A stretch of 64,000 nt of DNA from Mercenaria mercenaria (GCF_021730395.1 NC_069364.1:77555501-77619500), one strand, 5' to 3'; positions 47,601-59,503 are shown, counted from the first letter of the stretch. A program made the numbers and translations. The notes: generated by a model from the letters alone, not told the origin.

Positions 47601-50578
47601 AACATTTTTTTATGAAATTATGATGTCACGTAATTTCTGGGCCAATATTTGCCCGGAAAAAAATATGTTTTTATCAATACTGTCTGTTTTAACGAATTGT
47701 CCTTTAAAATTTGACTGAATTATTTAGATTCCGGTTTCCCTGATGATCATAAACGAATATGTTCATGGACTGGTTCTTCTTAAATTAAAATTTTTAAATT
47801 AGCCCATTTCCATCCGTCACACATTTTGAATGTCATCAGGTATCATTTTTTGGGGGTATAAAATGTTAGGAGATACGGAATGGTGTTATGAAAACTGTTG
47901 GAAAGGCGGTCATTTTAGGCACCTTACACGTCTGAAAGCATGAGGGTCACAATGATTTGCTGAAGATCCATTTAGAACTTATTCATACTTCTTACCGAAG
48001 ACTGACCGTAGTCTCCGTTTAACCAATGACCGCTTACAATGATTAAATGGTCTAGTTGTCATCATTAGCCCGGTGTCAGTATCAGTACCAAGACAACAAG
48101 TATATTGCACTACACTGTCTATAGTTTAGTTTTCTTTTTAGGCTTAAGAAGGAGATATTAAGTATACAATACTGACGAAGGAATAGTTATAGCAGACGTT
48201 TATGACTGTAATAATCCTTGGACTGTGCCCGTGAGTCGTTTTTATTTTTCTGAGTCTAAAGAAAAATGATTAATTAATAAATGTGTATATTAAAAAAACA
48301 CTGCTCTAACTTTCAACAAACTTAAATGCTTTATTTTATATTATTGCAGTCGCCATTTTTATCTAAAATGTAAAAGAAGTGCTTGTTTGATTTAATGCTA
48401 CAGGTTTATATTTCCATATTAAATACAGCAAGTGTGTTTTATTTTGTGTAACAGGCTTTTAAAATGAAATTTCGAATACACTGGGATTTTGTTCCTCGTT
48501 TTAAGTTGACTTATTATACGTCCGAAGTGACGTATTGTTATGACGCCGATGTCCGTTTGTCTGTCTGTTAGCAATTTCATGTCCGCTCTGTAACTCTTGA
48601 TCTCCTTGAAGGATTTCAAAGAAACTTGACACAAATGTTCAATACATCGAGACGACGTGCAAAGCGCACGTTTTGGATGGCTCGCTTCAAGGTCAAGGTC
48701 ACACTTAGGGGTCAAAGGTCATATGACTTTGATTCGTGTCCGCTCTGTAACTCTTGAACTTATTGGCGGATTTCGAAGAGACTTGACACAAATGTTCACC
48801 ACATCGAGACGACTTGCAGAGCTCATGTTTTGGGCGGCTTGATTCAAGGTCAATGTCACACTTATGGATCAAAGGTCATATGACTTTGTTTCGTGTCCGC
48901 TCTGTAACTCTTGAACTGCTTGAAGGATTTTAAAGAAACTTGGCATAAATGTTCACCACATCGAGACGACGTGCAGAGTACATGCTCCGGATGGCTTGCT
49001 TCAAGGTCAAGGTCATATTTAGGGGTCAAATGTCATACCTTCGGGCGTATATTGCTCTGCATTGCAGTGCTCTTGTTTTTATCATAGTATTATTGATATG
49101 GGTCACACATGCAAGTACTCACCACTTCATACAGTTAATATTTTAATATTACCGTTTGCTATGTTTTGTCGATTTACAGGCCTGGCAACATGGTGCAAAG
49201 ATTTTAGTGATTGTGGGCGAAGACGACAAACAGGTTCATCCAAAGTGGCACACATTTTACTACGAGCAATGTCCTTCTCATTTCAAAAAAAATATCCAGA
49301 TCAACCGATATCCGGGAGCCGGGCATATGATCGAGCCTCCATACTCGCCACACTCAAGGGTGGTCACTCCAGGACGGAAACGAATGAAATCAATTAATTT
49401 TATATCAGAAAAATTCTATGGTACGTTCAGACAAAGATTTTATTTATACCACAGAAGGCAACAAACCTGGCTATTTCAAAAGATTGATCCCAATAGGATG
49501 TTTTACTTGTAAGAGGCCGCTTATACAATTGTTGACTCTTATCTTCAATCTTGATGTATTTCTGCATTTTTGTATTTCGATTTTTGGCATCTCGCCGAAA
49601 CTTGTATGGACCACGGTTTGTCGATGTCACTAGTGCTAAACTATAAAATATGATGCTACGTCTTAACTTGCACACAAAGTTATTCTTTTACAAGTTAAAG
49701 CATAGCAAAAGTTCCTTCTAGGGCACATCAATATAAATATATAATGATCATCTTGTAAATGTTAAAATGTTCAGTGTAAAATTTTGGTTGCAGTGTCTGT
49801 TTTAAATATTGGTCATCAGTGTGTGGAACCCCAGGATTGGACGCAAGGACAATACCATTTTACCTTACTGACATATATTCGCTTTTTTTCTGTCTAACAA
49901 CCTAATGTAGTGGTTTAATGCGCTAGCAGTCTACGTCCTCGTATACAACAAACTTAGTGGTAATTGATCAAGTAATGCATGGCTGTAATTTAGGAGTAGC
50001 TATCCTAAATCTCGTGAGAGTGACATCCGGGCATTCGATGCGTGAATTTGTTGCGCGCAATGAAAGGGTCGAAATTGGGTTTGTTTTCACATATTGACCA
50101 TGCATTCGAAGGTAACGACGTATGTTAACCTTGTGACAAATAAGATGTTTGGCATGTTTCAACAACGCCACTTTTCCATCCTCGGATTTAGTAAAGTATA
50201 ATCCGCGGAGCGCGTTCAGCCAGAGAGTCGCCTCAATTAGGAAGAATAATTTTAACGTCAGAGGTGTTTACTAAGGTCAAGGAGATTCATTGGCCAGCTT
50301 GTAATGACAACAGTTTTCGAGGTCAAGTGTGACTTACCAATCAAAGCTGGAAAGTCGCAAAATGACCTACAATTGTGCCGGTGCGACGTTAAACCCAACA
50401 AAACATATATTAACCTATTATGACATTCTTACATTAAATATATGCCTTTGTCCTCTGATATATTTCAGATGCAGATATGGTTGTAGGCGGATGGCCTGAT
50501 AAACACGCATTTGCTCAGGAAGATTCTTGGAATAAAATATTGACATTTTTAGAACAAAATGTGAAAAACCCAAGCTGA
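44666..50578 (+). CDS. Acyl-CoA thioesterase / BAAT family gene
   Basis: Coding exons: 44666-44960, 45122-45374, a proposed 8-bp exon 45666-45673, 45839-46008, 46854-46967, 47456-47532, 48142-48230 (frame unclear), 49180-49420, 50469-50578 (TGA). A 3' splice site at 44,650 shows an untranslated exon upstream. The N-terminal domain (to GSFVGIEPMGLFWSL) is the ACOT/BAAT beta-sandwich domain. GDGPFPGLIDMFGG opens the alpha/beta hydrolase. The nucleophile elbow is GLCFGG, with Cys where most acyl-CoA thioesterases have Ser, as in BAAT. Asp is in VIVGEDDKQ and His in YPGAGHMIEPPY. It would hydrolyse acyl-CoA or move the acyl group to an amino acid. The basic start MLPSSLRLLVLKSHINLHRK could target mitochondria. 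The exon at 48,142 does not hold one frame, so the copy may be damaged. Confidence 0.8.
45666..45673 (+). other. Possible 8-bp microexon of the ACOT/BAAT gene
   Basis: Exon 45122-45374 ends with two bases of a codon, while the next good exon (45,839) needs one. The 8 bases GCACGTTG, between TGCTTTTTCAG and GTTCTG, restore the frame and give STRRHVGDGPFPG. The site is inferred only from splice signals and phase. Confidence 0.35.
46272..46556 (+). mobile_element. tRNA-derived SINE in ACOT/BAAT intron
   Basis: A tRNA-like head (A-box TTAGCTTAATAGGGAGAGC, B-box GAGTTCGATTCCC) is followed by a conserved-looking body ('gttggcagttacttgcggag', 'aactgaaatactgttgaaaa') and a tail of AAAAC repeats. The head is good enough to be scored as a tRNA, but the body and tail show that it is a SINE. 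Confidence 0.75.
48520..49080 (+). repeat. Tandem repeat, ~165-bp unit, three copies, in intron
   Basis: Units share 'gtccgctctgtaactcttga', 'cacatcgagacgacgtgcag' and 'cttcaaggtcaaggtcacac'. The unit ends 'cgtatattgctctgcattgc'. It is widespread in bivalves to my knowledge and sits between two ACOT/BAAT exons. Confidence 0.7.
49690..50335 (+). repeat. Direct duplication, downstream copy
   Basis: Homologous to 42,190-42,960 in the same orientation, lying in the last intron of the ACOT/BAAT gene. It includes 'agcatagcaaaagttccttc', 'aataagatgtttggcatgtt' and 'ccagcttgtaatgacaacag'. It is followed directly by a SINE tail. Confidence 0.75.
50335..50405 (+). mobile_element. SINE 3' tail
   Basis: 'aaagctggaaagtcgc', 'gtgccggtgcgacgttaaac' and an A/C-rich end; same body as at 30,310-30,372. 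Confidence 0.5.
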
Positions 50579-50774
50579 AAGACCAGAATGATGCCGACAA
50601 AACATGCTTCATTACGTTGTGTGTATGAAATCCAAATGACCTTAAAGCGCCACGGAGAAGTCATGTTATATATTGAAATTGTAAATACTTTTGTAACAAC
50701 TGGTTGTAAATTTGCCAGAATAATGTATGCACATATTGACATAAGATGTCTGTACGAGATTATCTACATAATAT

Positions 50775-50780
50775 AATAAA
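50775..50780 (+). terminator. Polyadenylation signal of ACOT/BAAT gene
   Basis: AATAAA about 200 bp after the stop codon, followed by a CA and T-rich sequence. It is the first such signal downstream. Confidence 0.6.
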
Positions 50781-51149
50781 GTACAAAATCACATTTTACC
50801 ATAGCTCGATTTTTGTCAATTAATGAATCGAAGGAGAAAAGCAAACGTTGTAATTCTGCGATAAACAACGGTCTACGCGCGAACCTGTGAGTAGAAATTA
50901 TGACATTAATTATGACGTCAATAGTCGCATGACTTCAAGTGCATTACTAACCAGATGAATGAAGTTCAGCACAAGTTTTATCATGTTTTGAGAATGAAAA
51001 TAATCAACGCCTTCTTGTGATTTATATTCTGATTTACCATGGTCCGTCGTTCAGATCCCAGATGTACAGTTTCGTTTGTAAAGCAATGGTCCTTTCATGT
51101 TTAGTTACTTAAGCTTACACTTTGATGTGTGTGTGTCGAACTCCTCGAG

Positions 51150-51800
51150 CATATTGTTCAAAATGTTACTATTTCTGAACCTCGTATCTCCAAAGCCGAG
51201 ATGATGAAAGTCGAAAACACGATGGCGAAATTCGAAATCACGATAGTGAAAACTCGAAACTATGATGGTGAAAGTCGAACTCACGAAACCACGATGATAA
51301 AAACACGCTTTTATTTCACGTTTTCACCATCGTGATTTCCTGATTTTATCATCGTACTTTCGACATTCGTCATCGTAATTTCGACTTTCGACATCGTAGT
51401 TTCGACTTTCATCATCGTGGTTTTGACGTTCACCATCGTAGTTTCGTTATTTCGAGAGATATATGGGGTTCATGAAAAGAGTAGTCGAAACTAGTTTCGT
51501 GATTTCGAAAGATATGGGGTTCAGGAACAGTAGTCGAAACTACGATGATGAAAGTCAATACTACGATGATGAAAGTCGAAAGTTCGATGGTGAAAGTCGA
51601 AACCACGATCGTAAATACATGAAACCACGAGAAAATGCGAAATGATATCGCGTTTTCAACATCGTGGTTTCGTGATTTCTACTTTTACCATCGTAGTTTC
51701 GTGACTTCGACTTTCATCATTGTGGTTTATGCTTACATCATCGTAGTTTCGTGATTTCGACTTTCGATATATGGGGTTCAGGAATAAAAATCGCGATGAA
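51150..51800. mobile_element. Foldback element with 'acgatgatgaaagtcg' subrepeats
   Basis: Blocks of (ACGATGRTGAAAGTCGAAA) alternate with inverted blocks (TTTCGACTTTCATCATCGTRG). Three copies of 'atatggggttcaggaa' or close variants (51,460, 51,510, 51,768) mark the turns. Open frames are translations of the repeat. The subrepeat resembles that of the foldback at 20,364. Confidence 0.65.
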
Positions 51801-52344
51801 CACCGTATTTAATATATCATACAGTTTTGTCACGCAGTCGAAAAAGAGCATTGTCGGACAAGATCGACAAAACTGTATTGTGTTTGTGTCACTTTGAAAT
51901 TTGACTTATGAGGTCATTTAATTTATATCTTTTGTAAGGAAAATACTAATAGATAAATCTATAAAAACAAACTTTAGAAGCAAAAGACAACAGGCTCAGT
52001 TTGATCAAGTTTGTTACATAACTAATATAAGGTCATCGAACAATTAAGGCCGGTTTACATATACGAACCGGAAACGAGTCCGAACCGAAGCAGTATGCCA
52101 CATTTCGCACTTGACACACTTGGTCTTTCTTACCCTTTTCAGTACCCGTACTAGGATTCAGTTCTTGAATGTTTTCGTTCCTGCTCGTTTCCATTTTTAT
52201 TTCTGTTTCCGCGAATCTCTACAAACTTCGATTCGGTTTTCTTTCGGTTTCGGTGTATATGTAAAATGGTCTTAATTTGTATCGTAACTAAGAATTCAAA
52301 TGGGAAAGACACCAAACAAACGCAAAGTTAACACCAGAAATACA

Positions 52345-52350
52345 TTTATT
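52345..52350 (-). terminator. Polyadenylation signal of Cys-rich gene
   Basis: AATAAA on the minus strand, about 90 bp after the stop codon at 52,437. Confidence 0.65.
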
Positions 52351-52436
52351 CAGAATAGTCTGTTCACATAAAATCGAAAAAGTGTAACTTTTTGGCGTGT
52401 TTCTGTACTGGTGGCCCTTCGTGTCATTGCCAAAGT

Positions 52437-55083
52437 TTAAGCAGAGGCGGGGGCGGCTTCCTCACAAGCCGGGTTGTTTTCCCACTCAGCAACACCTTCT
52501 GGAGCACCGGTGAATTCTACACCATCCTCACACTAGAAATTAAAGACAAATGACAGCTTAAAAAACAACATTGAAAACATCTTTCAACTACGGGAGCATG
52601 GGGGCTTGGGATTTTTTAAATTAAATCTCCCTACACGAGATAAACGTTTTTCCAAAAAATAATACCTTTTTCTCTATTTTATCTCCTGGCCAGGAGAAAA
52701 ACAGAAAGAAAATATTTTTGGAAAAATAATTTGTGTCAATTTATCACGTGGCGACAAGATAAAAAAAAACGGAAATTACTTTTCAAGAAAGATATTTTCT
52801 TTCAGTTTATCTCGTAACCGCAAGATTAAATGGAGATAACATTTTTGGAAAATATAAATCGTGGCACGAGATGAAATAAAATTTTAACATGTCCCTTCTA
52901 TTGGCAAATACGATAGGGTTATTATAAATATAACAGTAGCTCGATTTGGGATGCTGTATTCGGCTCGAGTGGATTTTTGTACGATCGGATCTCACGAGCG
53001 CGCAAGCTCCGAGTGTGATCCGACCTTGCAAAATCCACGAGAGCCGAATACAAAATCCCAGATCGAGCTTTCTTTACAGAATTTATATAGTTATTTAGTT
53101 CCATTTCTATATCGATAAACATTGCGGAAGATTTCGTTCAATAACAAAAAACAAAAAGTTCGTCATGATTACCTCCACACGTACACTACAGAATCGGAAC
53201 CTGTCTTAATTAATAAGGTTTATATTCATCTCGAGAACCATGTCACGTTCGTCAGGAGTATTTCCACCGCTGTACCTCCTTACATAAACTAGTCTCGATA
53301 AATATTTATAATTATATTTACCTGAAGAACCATGCCACGTTCGTCAGGAGTATCTCCACAGCTACACTTCCTTCCGTAAACTAAAGAGTCGGAACCAGCC
53401 TCAATAAATGTATCGAATAATTGACAGCCTATATAGATATGTTGAACATTATTAAATTATTTTTGAATTTTCTGCATGAATACTCGATACCAGTTTTCTT
53501 TTATTAAGTGCAAAATTACAACCTATGGAAATACAGTCCAAAATAAAATTTATGTTACTCGTAAAAGTGGCAATCTTCTATAGATTCACATTACAATATC
53601 CACCGGCAATTTTTCAATATCATATTGAAATGTCTGCAAGATATTTAAAATGACAATTCATTTTTGATAATTGATATTTTCAAGTATTACTGTGGTATAA
53701 TGTAGAGCTAAACTCCCTTAGATTGAAACGAATGTTTACCACGTGACAAACGCAGTAGACAACATTTGTTTGCAACTGCATGGTTATACTTTTTTTTTTA
53801 CAAATACTGTACCGCTATGTTTTTACTTTTGCTCTGCAATTACAATCAAACCGAAAAATGGTTTGTTTTGGTAGGCGGTCCTTCGCAGGTTAAAATACAC
53901 TTCACTTGTGCGAAATGCTACTTAAACTAGTAGTCTATATAGCAAGATGGTCTCTGTTAAAAGGTGGCACTTCGCTCACGACTGGCAGGCATTTCTAACT
54001 TGAGTATCATGGGTCACGCCTATGCCGCGGCACCGGCTGCTTAGTGATAAACTCGTATATTTGGCAAAAACTGTTCTGATAAAAAAGAAGGTAATTAGTA
54101 CTTGCCACAAGCCGTGTGAATTTTATCAATATTTGATGAATTTCGAATAAAATGCTTACCTTTTGTACAAGTTCCGTCGTTACAAATACTTCCACACGAA
54201 CAATCTCTGTTTAAACAATAATAACAAAATTTAATGCAAGAATACAAATATCTAACAAAATATACAAAATACATACAACTTAAGATTTCACCAAAGCACA
54301 AAATTGAAAATGCAGCTTAGTATTTACATAGATTACACTATTTTTTTCCGACGGTTAACATATATCGTCTAACTTTCAAAATAACAGTGTAGTAAAACCA
54401 AAGTCGCAAAACAAAGAAATAGAGTGCTTTACTCGTTTGCATTGTTAATAATTCGTAACTCTTTATGTTTTTATATTTTTGACAAAATGCTGACTATTAG
54501 GGGAGTCTTAACATATAACTCGAATATTAACAGAAAATGATGCCATCGCGATATAATATTATAACTCGAACACTGTGCATCTCTAATACTGTAAAAATCA
54601 TTTAATTTCGTGGGCATGAAATTTCGTGGTTTTTGTCAAAACGGCAATTTTATGGGGATATGAATTCGTGGATTTCAACTTCTGAGCATAAAATTAATGG
54701 GAATTTTACTTGTTCGTTGGGATTAAATTTCGTGGATTGACTCAACCACGAAAATTAGTCCCACACAAATATTAATGATTTAACAGTACCTCAAGATACA
54801 CCAGCAACGGAATAGCGGATAATGTCACAGGCATTCAGCCAGGAAGTTCTAGGTTCGTTTTCTGCTTATGTTTGCGGCTATTTCTCGTCACCTACATGTT
54901 CTTAATTTTTCCATAACGCATATTTGAGAAAGATTTAATACACTTCAGACTTTAACAAAAATATAACTTGACTAATTGTGATATAAAGTTCACTTACTTA
55001 GCTTCTGTACATTTGGAATCTTCGTCAGCTGTGACGTAAACAACAGCGATGACAAATACCAGAGTGATTGTAAGACGCAGCAT
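52437..55083 (-). CDS. Small secreted Cys-rich protein (111 aa)
   Basis: Four coding exons on the minus strand, all in phase: 55083-54998, 54206-54160, 53428-53322, 52532-52437 (TAA). A splice acceptor at 55,100 and a donor at 55,725 show an untranslated first exon. The protein begins with a clear signal peptide, MLRLTITLVFVIAVVYVTA. The mature part has ten Cys: one in SKCTEAK, then DCSCGSICNDGTCTKGC, later RKCSCGDTPDERG, QCEDG and PACEE, enough for five disulfides. The tail is acidic and Ala-rich. The spacing C-x5-C-x-C-x3-C-x4-C-x3-C is not one I can assign to a known family. It is most likely exported; a role in shell, mucus or defence is only guesswork. No ORF of this gene exceeds 60 residues, so it is easy to miss. 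Confidence 0.8.
53150..53310 (-). pseudogene. Two decayed copies of exon 3 of the Cys-rich gene
   Basis: On the minus strand, 53,310-53,225 matches the second half of exon 3 (ACTCCTGACGAACGTG and TATGTAAGGAGGTACAGCGG against TACGGAAGGAAGTGTAGCTG). Both Cys codons are changed. 53,215-53,160 matches the middle of exon 3 (GGTTCCGATTCTGTAGTGTA). Neither has the splice sites of the working exon. Confidence 0.65.
54589..54788 (+). mobile_element. MITE, 'TACTGTAAAAATCATTTAAT' family
   Basis: 200-bp element in the first coding intron of the Cys-rich gene. It begins TACTGTAAAAATCATT and ends AATGATTTAACAGTA, with 'ttcgtgggcatgaaatttcg' inside. This is the clearest of three copies in the window. Confidence 0.75.
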
Positions 55084-55334
55084 CTTCTTGGTTAGCTGGC
55101 TGTAATTAAGTAAATATGTCATTAAAACAACATTGCAAACATTACGATAATTTTCATGCATGTACATTGTGTATATACAATCATAAATTCAAATGAGAAT
55201 ATTCTAACAACGGGCATTTTCCGTTCGGCTACGTTTTGCCAATTTGTCATTCTTGTTGTTAAGAAAAAAATATTTTTTTGTGTTTGGTCGAAAGATACTA
55301 ACTAGTACACGGAGAATAAGTAATCGCACGGAAA

Positions 55335-55685
55335 TTGTCAACTGTTATTACATATCCAGTACCTTAAACATTGCTATTACATATCCAGTGCCTTAAACAA
55401 CGGAAATTGTCAATTATTACATATCCAGTACCTTAAAACTTGCTATTACATATCCAGTATCTTAAACAACGGAAATTGTCGATTATCACATATCCACCAC
55501 CTTAAAACTTGCTATTACATATCCAGTACCTTAAACAACGGAAATTGTCGATTATTACATATCCAGTACCTTAAACATTGCTTTACATATCCAGTACCTT
55601 AAACAACGGAAATTGTCGATTATTACATATCCAGTACCTTAAAACTTGCTATTACATATCCAGTAACTTAAACAACGGAAAAAGT
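55335..55685 (+). repeat. Minisatellite, ~62-bp unit, five to six copies
   Basis: Unit contains 'attacatatccagtacctta' twice, with 'aacaacggaaattgtcgatt' between. It lies in the 5' untranslated intron of the Cys-rich gene, ~40 bp from the donor of the first exon. Confidence 0.8.
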
Positions 55686-55839
55686 AACAGAAACGTTGAT
55701 TATTTTACAGAAAGTTTATACTTACGTTTTTTTTCCTAAGGTAGAATAGGTCACAAGCACGCGTTCCAGTATGACCGAAGGTTGATACTGCCAGCTTTCA
55801 TAGCCGGAAATAGCCACAGTTACGTGGTTTTAGCCTACG

Positions 55840-56600
55840 CTGAATGATTCTGTCCGCTAGTTACGTCACGGCAACAGCTGACGTTCTAAACTCAAATGTG
55901 TACATCTATATCAAGTAACATATGGTCATTGACTGACCCCTGTCGCAAACCAACTGTCATATAACATCTGATGCAAAATAAATTTTGTCAAACCTGCTAC
56001 TGACATCAACAAATAAAAAGCATATAAGCAGACTTCAGAGTTGAAAAGTGTGAAATATCCAAATTTCACTTCTTTCAATACGACTAACTCTTAGAGCTTC
56101 ATGCACTTCAAACTGACGAGTAGGTGGTAAACTGTGAGAACACAGAATTCGTCATTTAACGGAAATTTCACACCAGTGTAGCCATTATATGTTGTAAGTA
56201 ATAAGAGACACATCATTACAACAAATATGAGAGATTTTTTTGACAATTTGTATTTTTGCACTTCAGACGAAAAACCTTTCGTTAGAAACTACACTGCATT
56301 TCACTCTTCTAGTTAGTTTACCTGCTTTTGTATAAGAAAAGTGAAAATGCAGTAAGGTTTCTAGTGAGTTTTTGTCTAAAGTACAGAAGTCTACATTAAA
56401 ATCAAACTATCATACAAAATATAATTCAAAGTCTCAAAAATTGTTAAAGAACCACATTGGCCGATATTACGATGGCCTAACGGGAGGTTATAATTGGGTG
56501 TGTATTTTTCTATCTATCTGGATACTGCCAACCCCTCTCGCGAGAATAAGTGCACGTCGGATTATTAGTAAATAGGTGAGAGAGAGATAAAACTGGACAG
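55840..56600. other. Upstream region of Cys-rich gene
   Basis: Presumed promoter side of the minus-strand gene. No TATA box that I would defend. One short inverted pair, GTGAAATTTGGA-like sequences at 56,055 and 56,160, is too weak to name. Confidence 0.3.
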
Positions 56601-56609
56601 TGAAAACAT

Positions 56610-58320
56610 GTTTTCAGACTAAGTATGTAATGACCTTGACCTAATACTCAAAAGAACAAATGCTGTATTCGTTTCTAACCATAAACAAACATGAAGTTTG
56701 ATGGCACAACTGTTCTACAGTGACATGATGATACACCATTTTTTTAAAAATCAGAACACAGCCTATGACTCTAGTTACCTCCGCTGGAGTTCTGTATCAA
56801 ACTGAAATGAAAATGATAATCATACAAGTCTTACACTAGGTCACTTTGACCATTGACCTCACGGCCCGTAAAACAATAGGGGTCAACCAGTGACTATTGA
56901 CCATTGGCAATACCTATAAGTTTGCTTGCTCTAGAAATAAGCAATCTCAAGATATTGACCATAAACCATTTTCCGTCTCAATGTCACTGTAGTTTAAAGT
57001 TATTGTGAGCTTGACCATGGGACTCCCTTGAAGTAAAGGGGTCATCTACTGACCAGTGACAATCATGCTACGAAGTTAGACACAGCATTGTAAAGCAATT
57101 TATTTTAAACCATTTTAGTTTCAAGGCAAATAGCTGTGAACTTGACTTTTGACGTCGTTACTAAATATCATCTTACTACGACTATATCTTATAAAACTGA
57201 ACAGTCCTAGGCTAAAATCTTCACTTATCGGCCAGAAACCAGAATAATTTTAATACATTTGAGAAACCAGATTTGGTGAATATCCACCCAGTGGCAAATC
57301 TGTTCAACGTTTCTTTTTCTATTTTATCTCTGGTGATCCAAAGAAGGGATCAAGCTGAGCAATATAAACATACTTAAGAGAGGCTAATGACAGGATGCTA
57401 CAGAACAGGTTTGGTGAAATTCTGACCAGTAATTCAAAGCTGTTTAAGTAACACGTGGACCATGATTGCTCTAGATTACTCGCTTGCTTGTAAATGAACA
57501 AATTTGGTAGATGGTCACACACATGACACTGAAAATATGTCAATAAACGAGTGGTAACAGATATTTTTTTGTTGTTTTTCTTTTGTGGGGAGGGGGTATA
57601 GTGGGTTTGTGTGTATGGTGGTGGGGAAGGAGGGATGGGGTATGATGTGTTACTGACAATAAAGAAACACAAAAAAACTAAAGTATACAAATAAACTTTT
57701 GGGGGTGGGGGTTATGTGGAAGGCAGCTGGATTGAAAGAACTTTGTCAACAAAGGAACATCTGTGTGAACTTATTTTGAATTCCAGCAAGCAGTTAAAGA
57801 AGAAATTTTTAACATTTTCCATGAAGCCATATAAGAGGAAACTATAGTCCTGTCCCCAGGCAGCCACAATTTTAAATGAAACAGAGTATTTTGAAGAAAT
57901 TTGGTAGAGGATCACCCAGTAATATTGTTGTCAAATTATCTTAAAGTTGAACCAGCAGCTTCAGAGATTTTTTTCTGTATAGCAGAACCCACCCTACGGC
58001 AGCCATGATTTTAACGAAACAGAATGACGGACTTCATTAGAGGGTCACTCAAGGGTCATTTCTGGGAAATTATTTCAAAATCTGGCCATGGCAATATCTG
58101 AGGAGACTTCAAATTTTTCTCCTTTTGAGCAGAGGGAACAAAAATCCTGCATGGATGGCCTAGATTTGAAGGAATCTGCATGGGGACCACCAAAGAAACA
58201 TTTCTGTGACGTTTGGTTGAAATCAGCTTGGTGATATGGGAGAAAATATTCCTCGAAGGAACTGTGGAGGACAGACGAGCGACAAACATCCAACAATCCT
58301 AAAAGCTCACCATGGGCACT
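56610..58320 (+). repeat. Old copy of the hairpin-ended repeat
   Basis: Contains 'accttgacc', 'ggggtcatctactgaccagt' and 'gtagaggatcacccag', and ends 'cagacgagcgac' then AAAAGCTCACCATGG, the same order as 6,475-8,245. It includes a G-rich run near 57,590-57,640. Confidence 0.55.
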
Positions 58321-58402
58321 TTCCTGCACTGGAGAGCTGGAAAATCCAGCTGTAACTTGAACATGAAACAATAACTCAATATGCCTTGTATTTCAATAGC
58401 AC

Positions 58403-58408
58403 TTTATT
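58403..58408 (-). terminator. Probable polyadenylation signal of MED14
   Basis: AATAAA on the minus strand about 1.1 kb after the MED14 stop. If used, 58,385-59,503 is the 3' untranslated region; no other gene is visible there. Confidence 0.5.
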
Positions 58409-59503
58409 CAATCACTGTACACAACTGTTAAAGACACCCTAATACATTGAACAACAAATACTTAACCACTTCATTTTCTTGATAATATAATGACTTCATT
58501 AACTATACACTTACATTTTCAACAAACTGTCTTACTGAGAAGTGAAAACTAATATATCTGTATATTCAATCTGGAGAGTGCATATACTGAGAAACCAAAC
58601 ACAAATAATAATGTCATTCAGAAAATTACCAGAAGAGCCTCCGACAGTATGAAAGTAGCCTGTAAATAACTGGAGTGGAAAAAAAGTAGAAATATCTATA
58701 ATTCTAACATGGGTCCACTTTTTGTCAATTAAACACAGAAGGATGTCAAGCCTTGTATATTCTGTCATAAGCAATGGTTGCCACACAGACCAGAGACCAC
58801 TGTAACCTTATAGTGAAAGCTTTTAAAAACTGACAATACCGACTGTCATACATATTTATAGAGCTGATGATATTTTAACAATTGTATATATCCAATAAAC
58901 ACATTCAATATACTACATTCATTATAAACACTAATATTTTTATGTACAGTAGTCCTATAAACAGGAGAGTTTTGTGTTAAAGGGGCATATCTCCACATCG
59001 GGTAGATATCAAATACTGAACAAGTGATTTTATAAATTAGTTTATAGTAATTGCCAAAAAAAGGTGCTTCAGTGTGTTTGTTGCAGTATTTACTATAAAA
59101 ATACTCATACAATAGGTACAACTCAAGCATTGGCCATATAACAGTAAGTTGATGTATAACTGAAGACATTTAGCTGTTCTTTGCATCGCAATAAAATATC
59201 AGCTTAAGAACATGTGACTTAGAATTTTTGATATTTGATAAATATCAGTTTCAAAAATTTGATATTCAACTGGAGGTATGTCCTTAACATTTACGATTCG
59301 ACACATTCGAGATTCAATTTCTAACATTTTAACATTGGACATTATACCTCATTCCCTTTTATAACAAAAAAGCCTCTATTATTAAAATTTGTAAATGGTT
59401 GTCTGACACACTAACTGTCCAAGATGTAAGAAATTTCATTTCAGGAAAATCATATTCAATTTTTCCCATTCTGTCTTTCCCCATGAAGGTAATACATGTA
59501 CTA

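Noticed and set aside
48657-49146. Frames with MFTTSRR repeats
   Set aside because: Translations of the 165-bp intronic tandem repeat.
57319-57690. 123-residue minus-strand open frame with Pro-rich start
   Set aside because: Made from a G-rich low-complexity run inside an old repeat; no exon signals.
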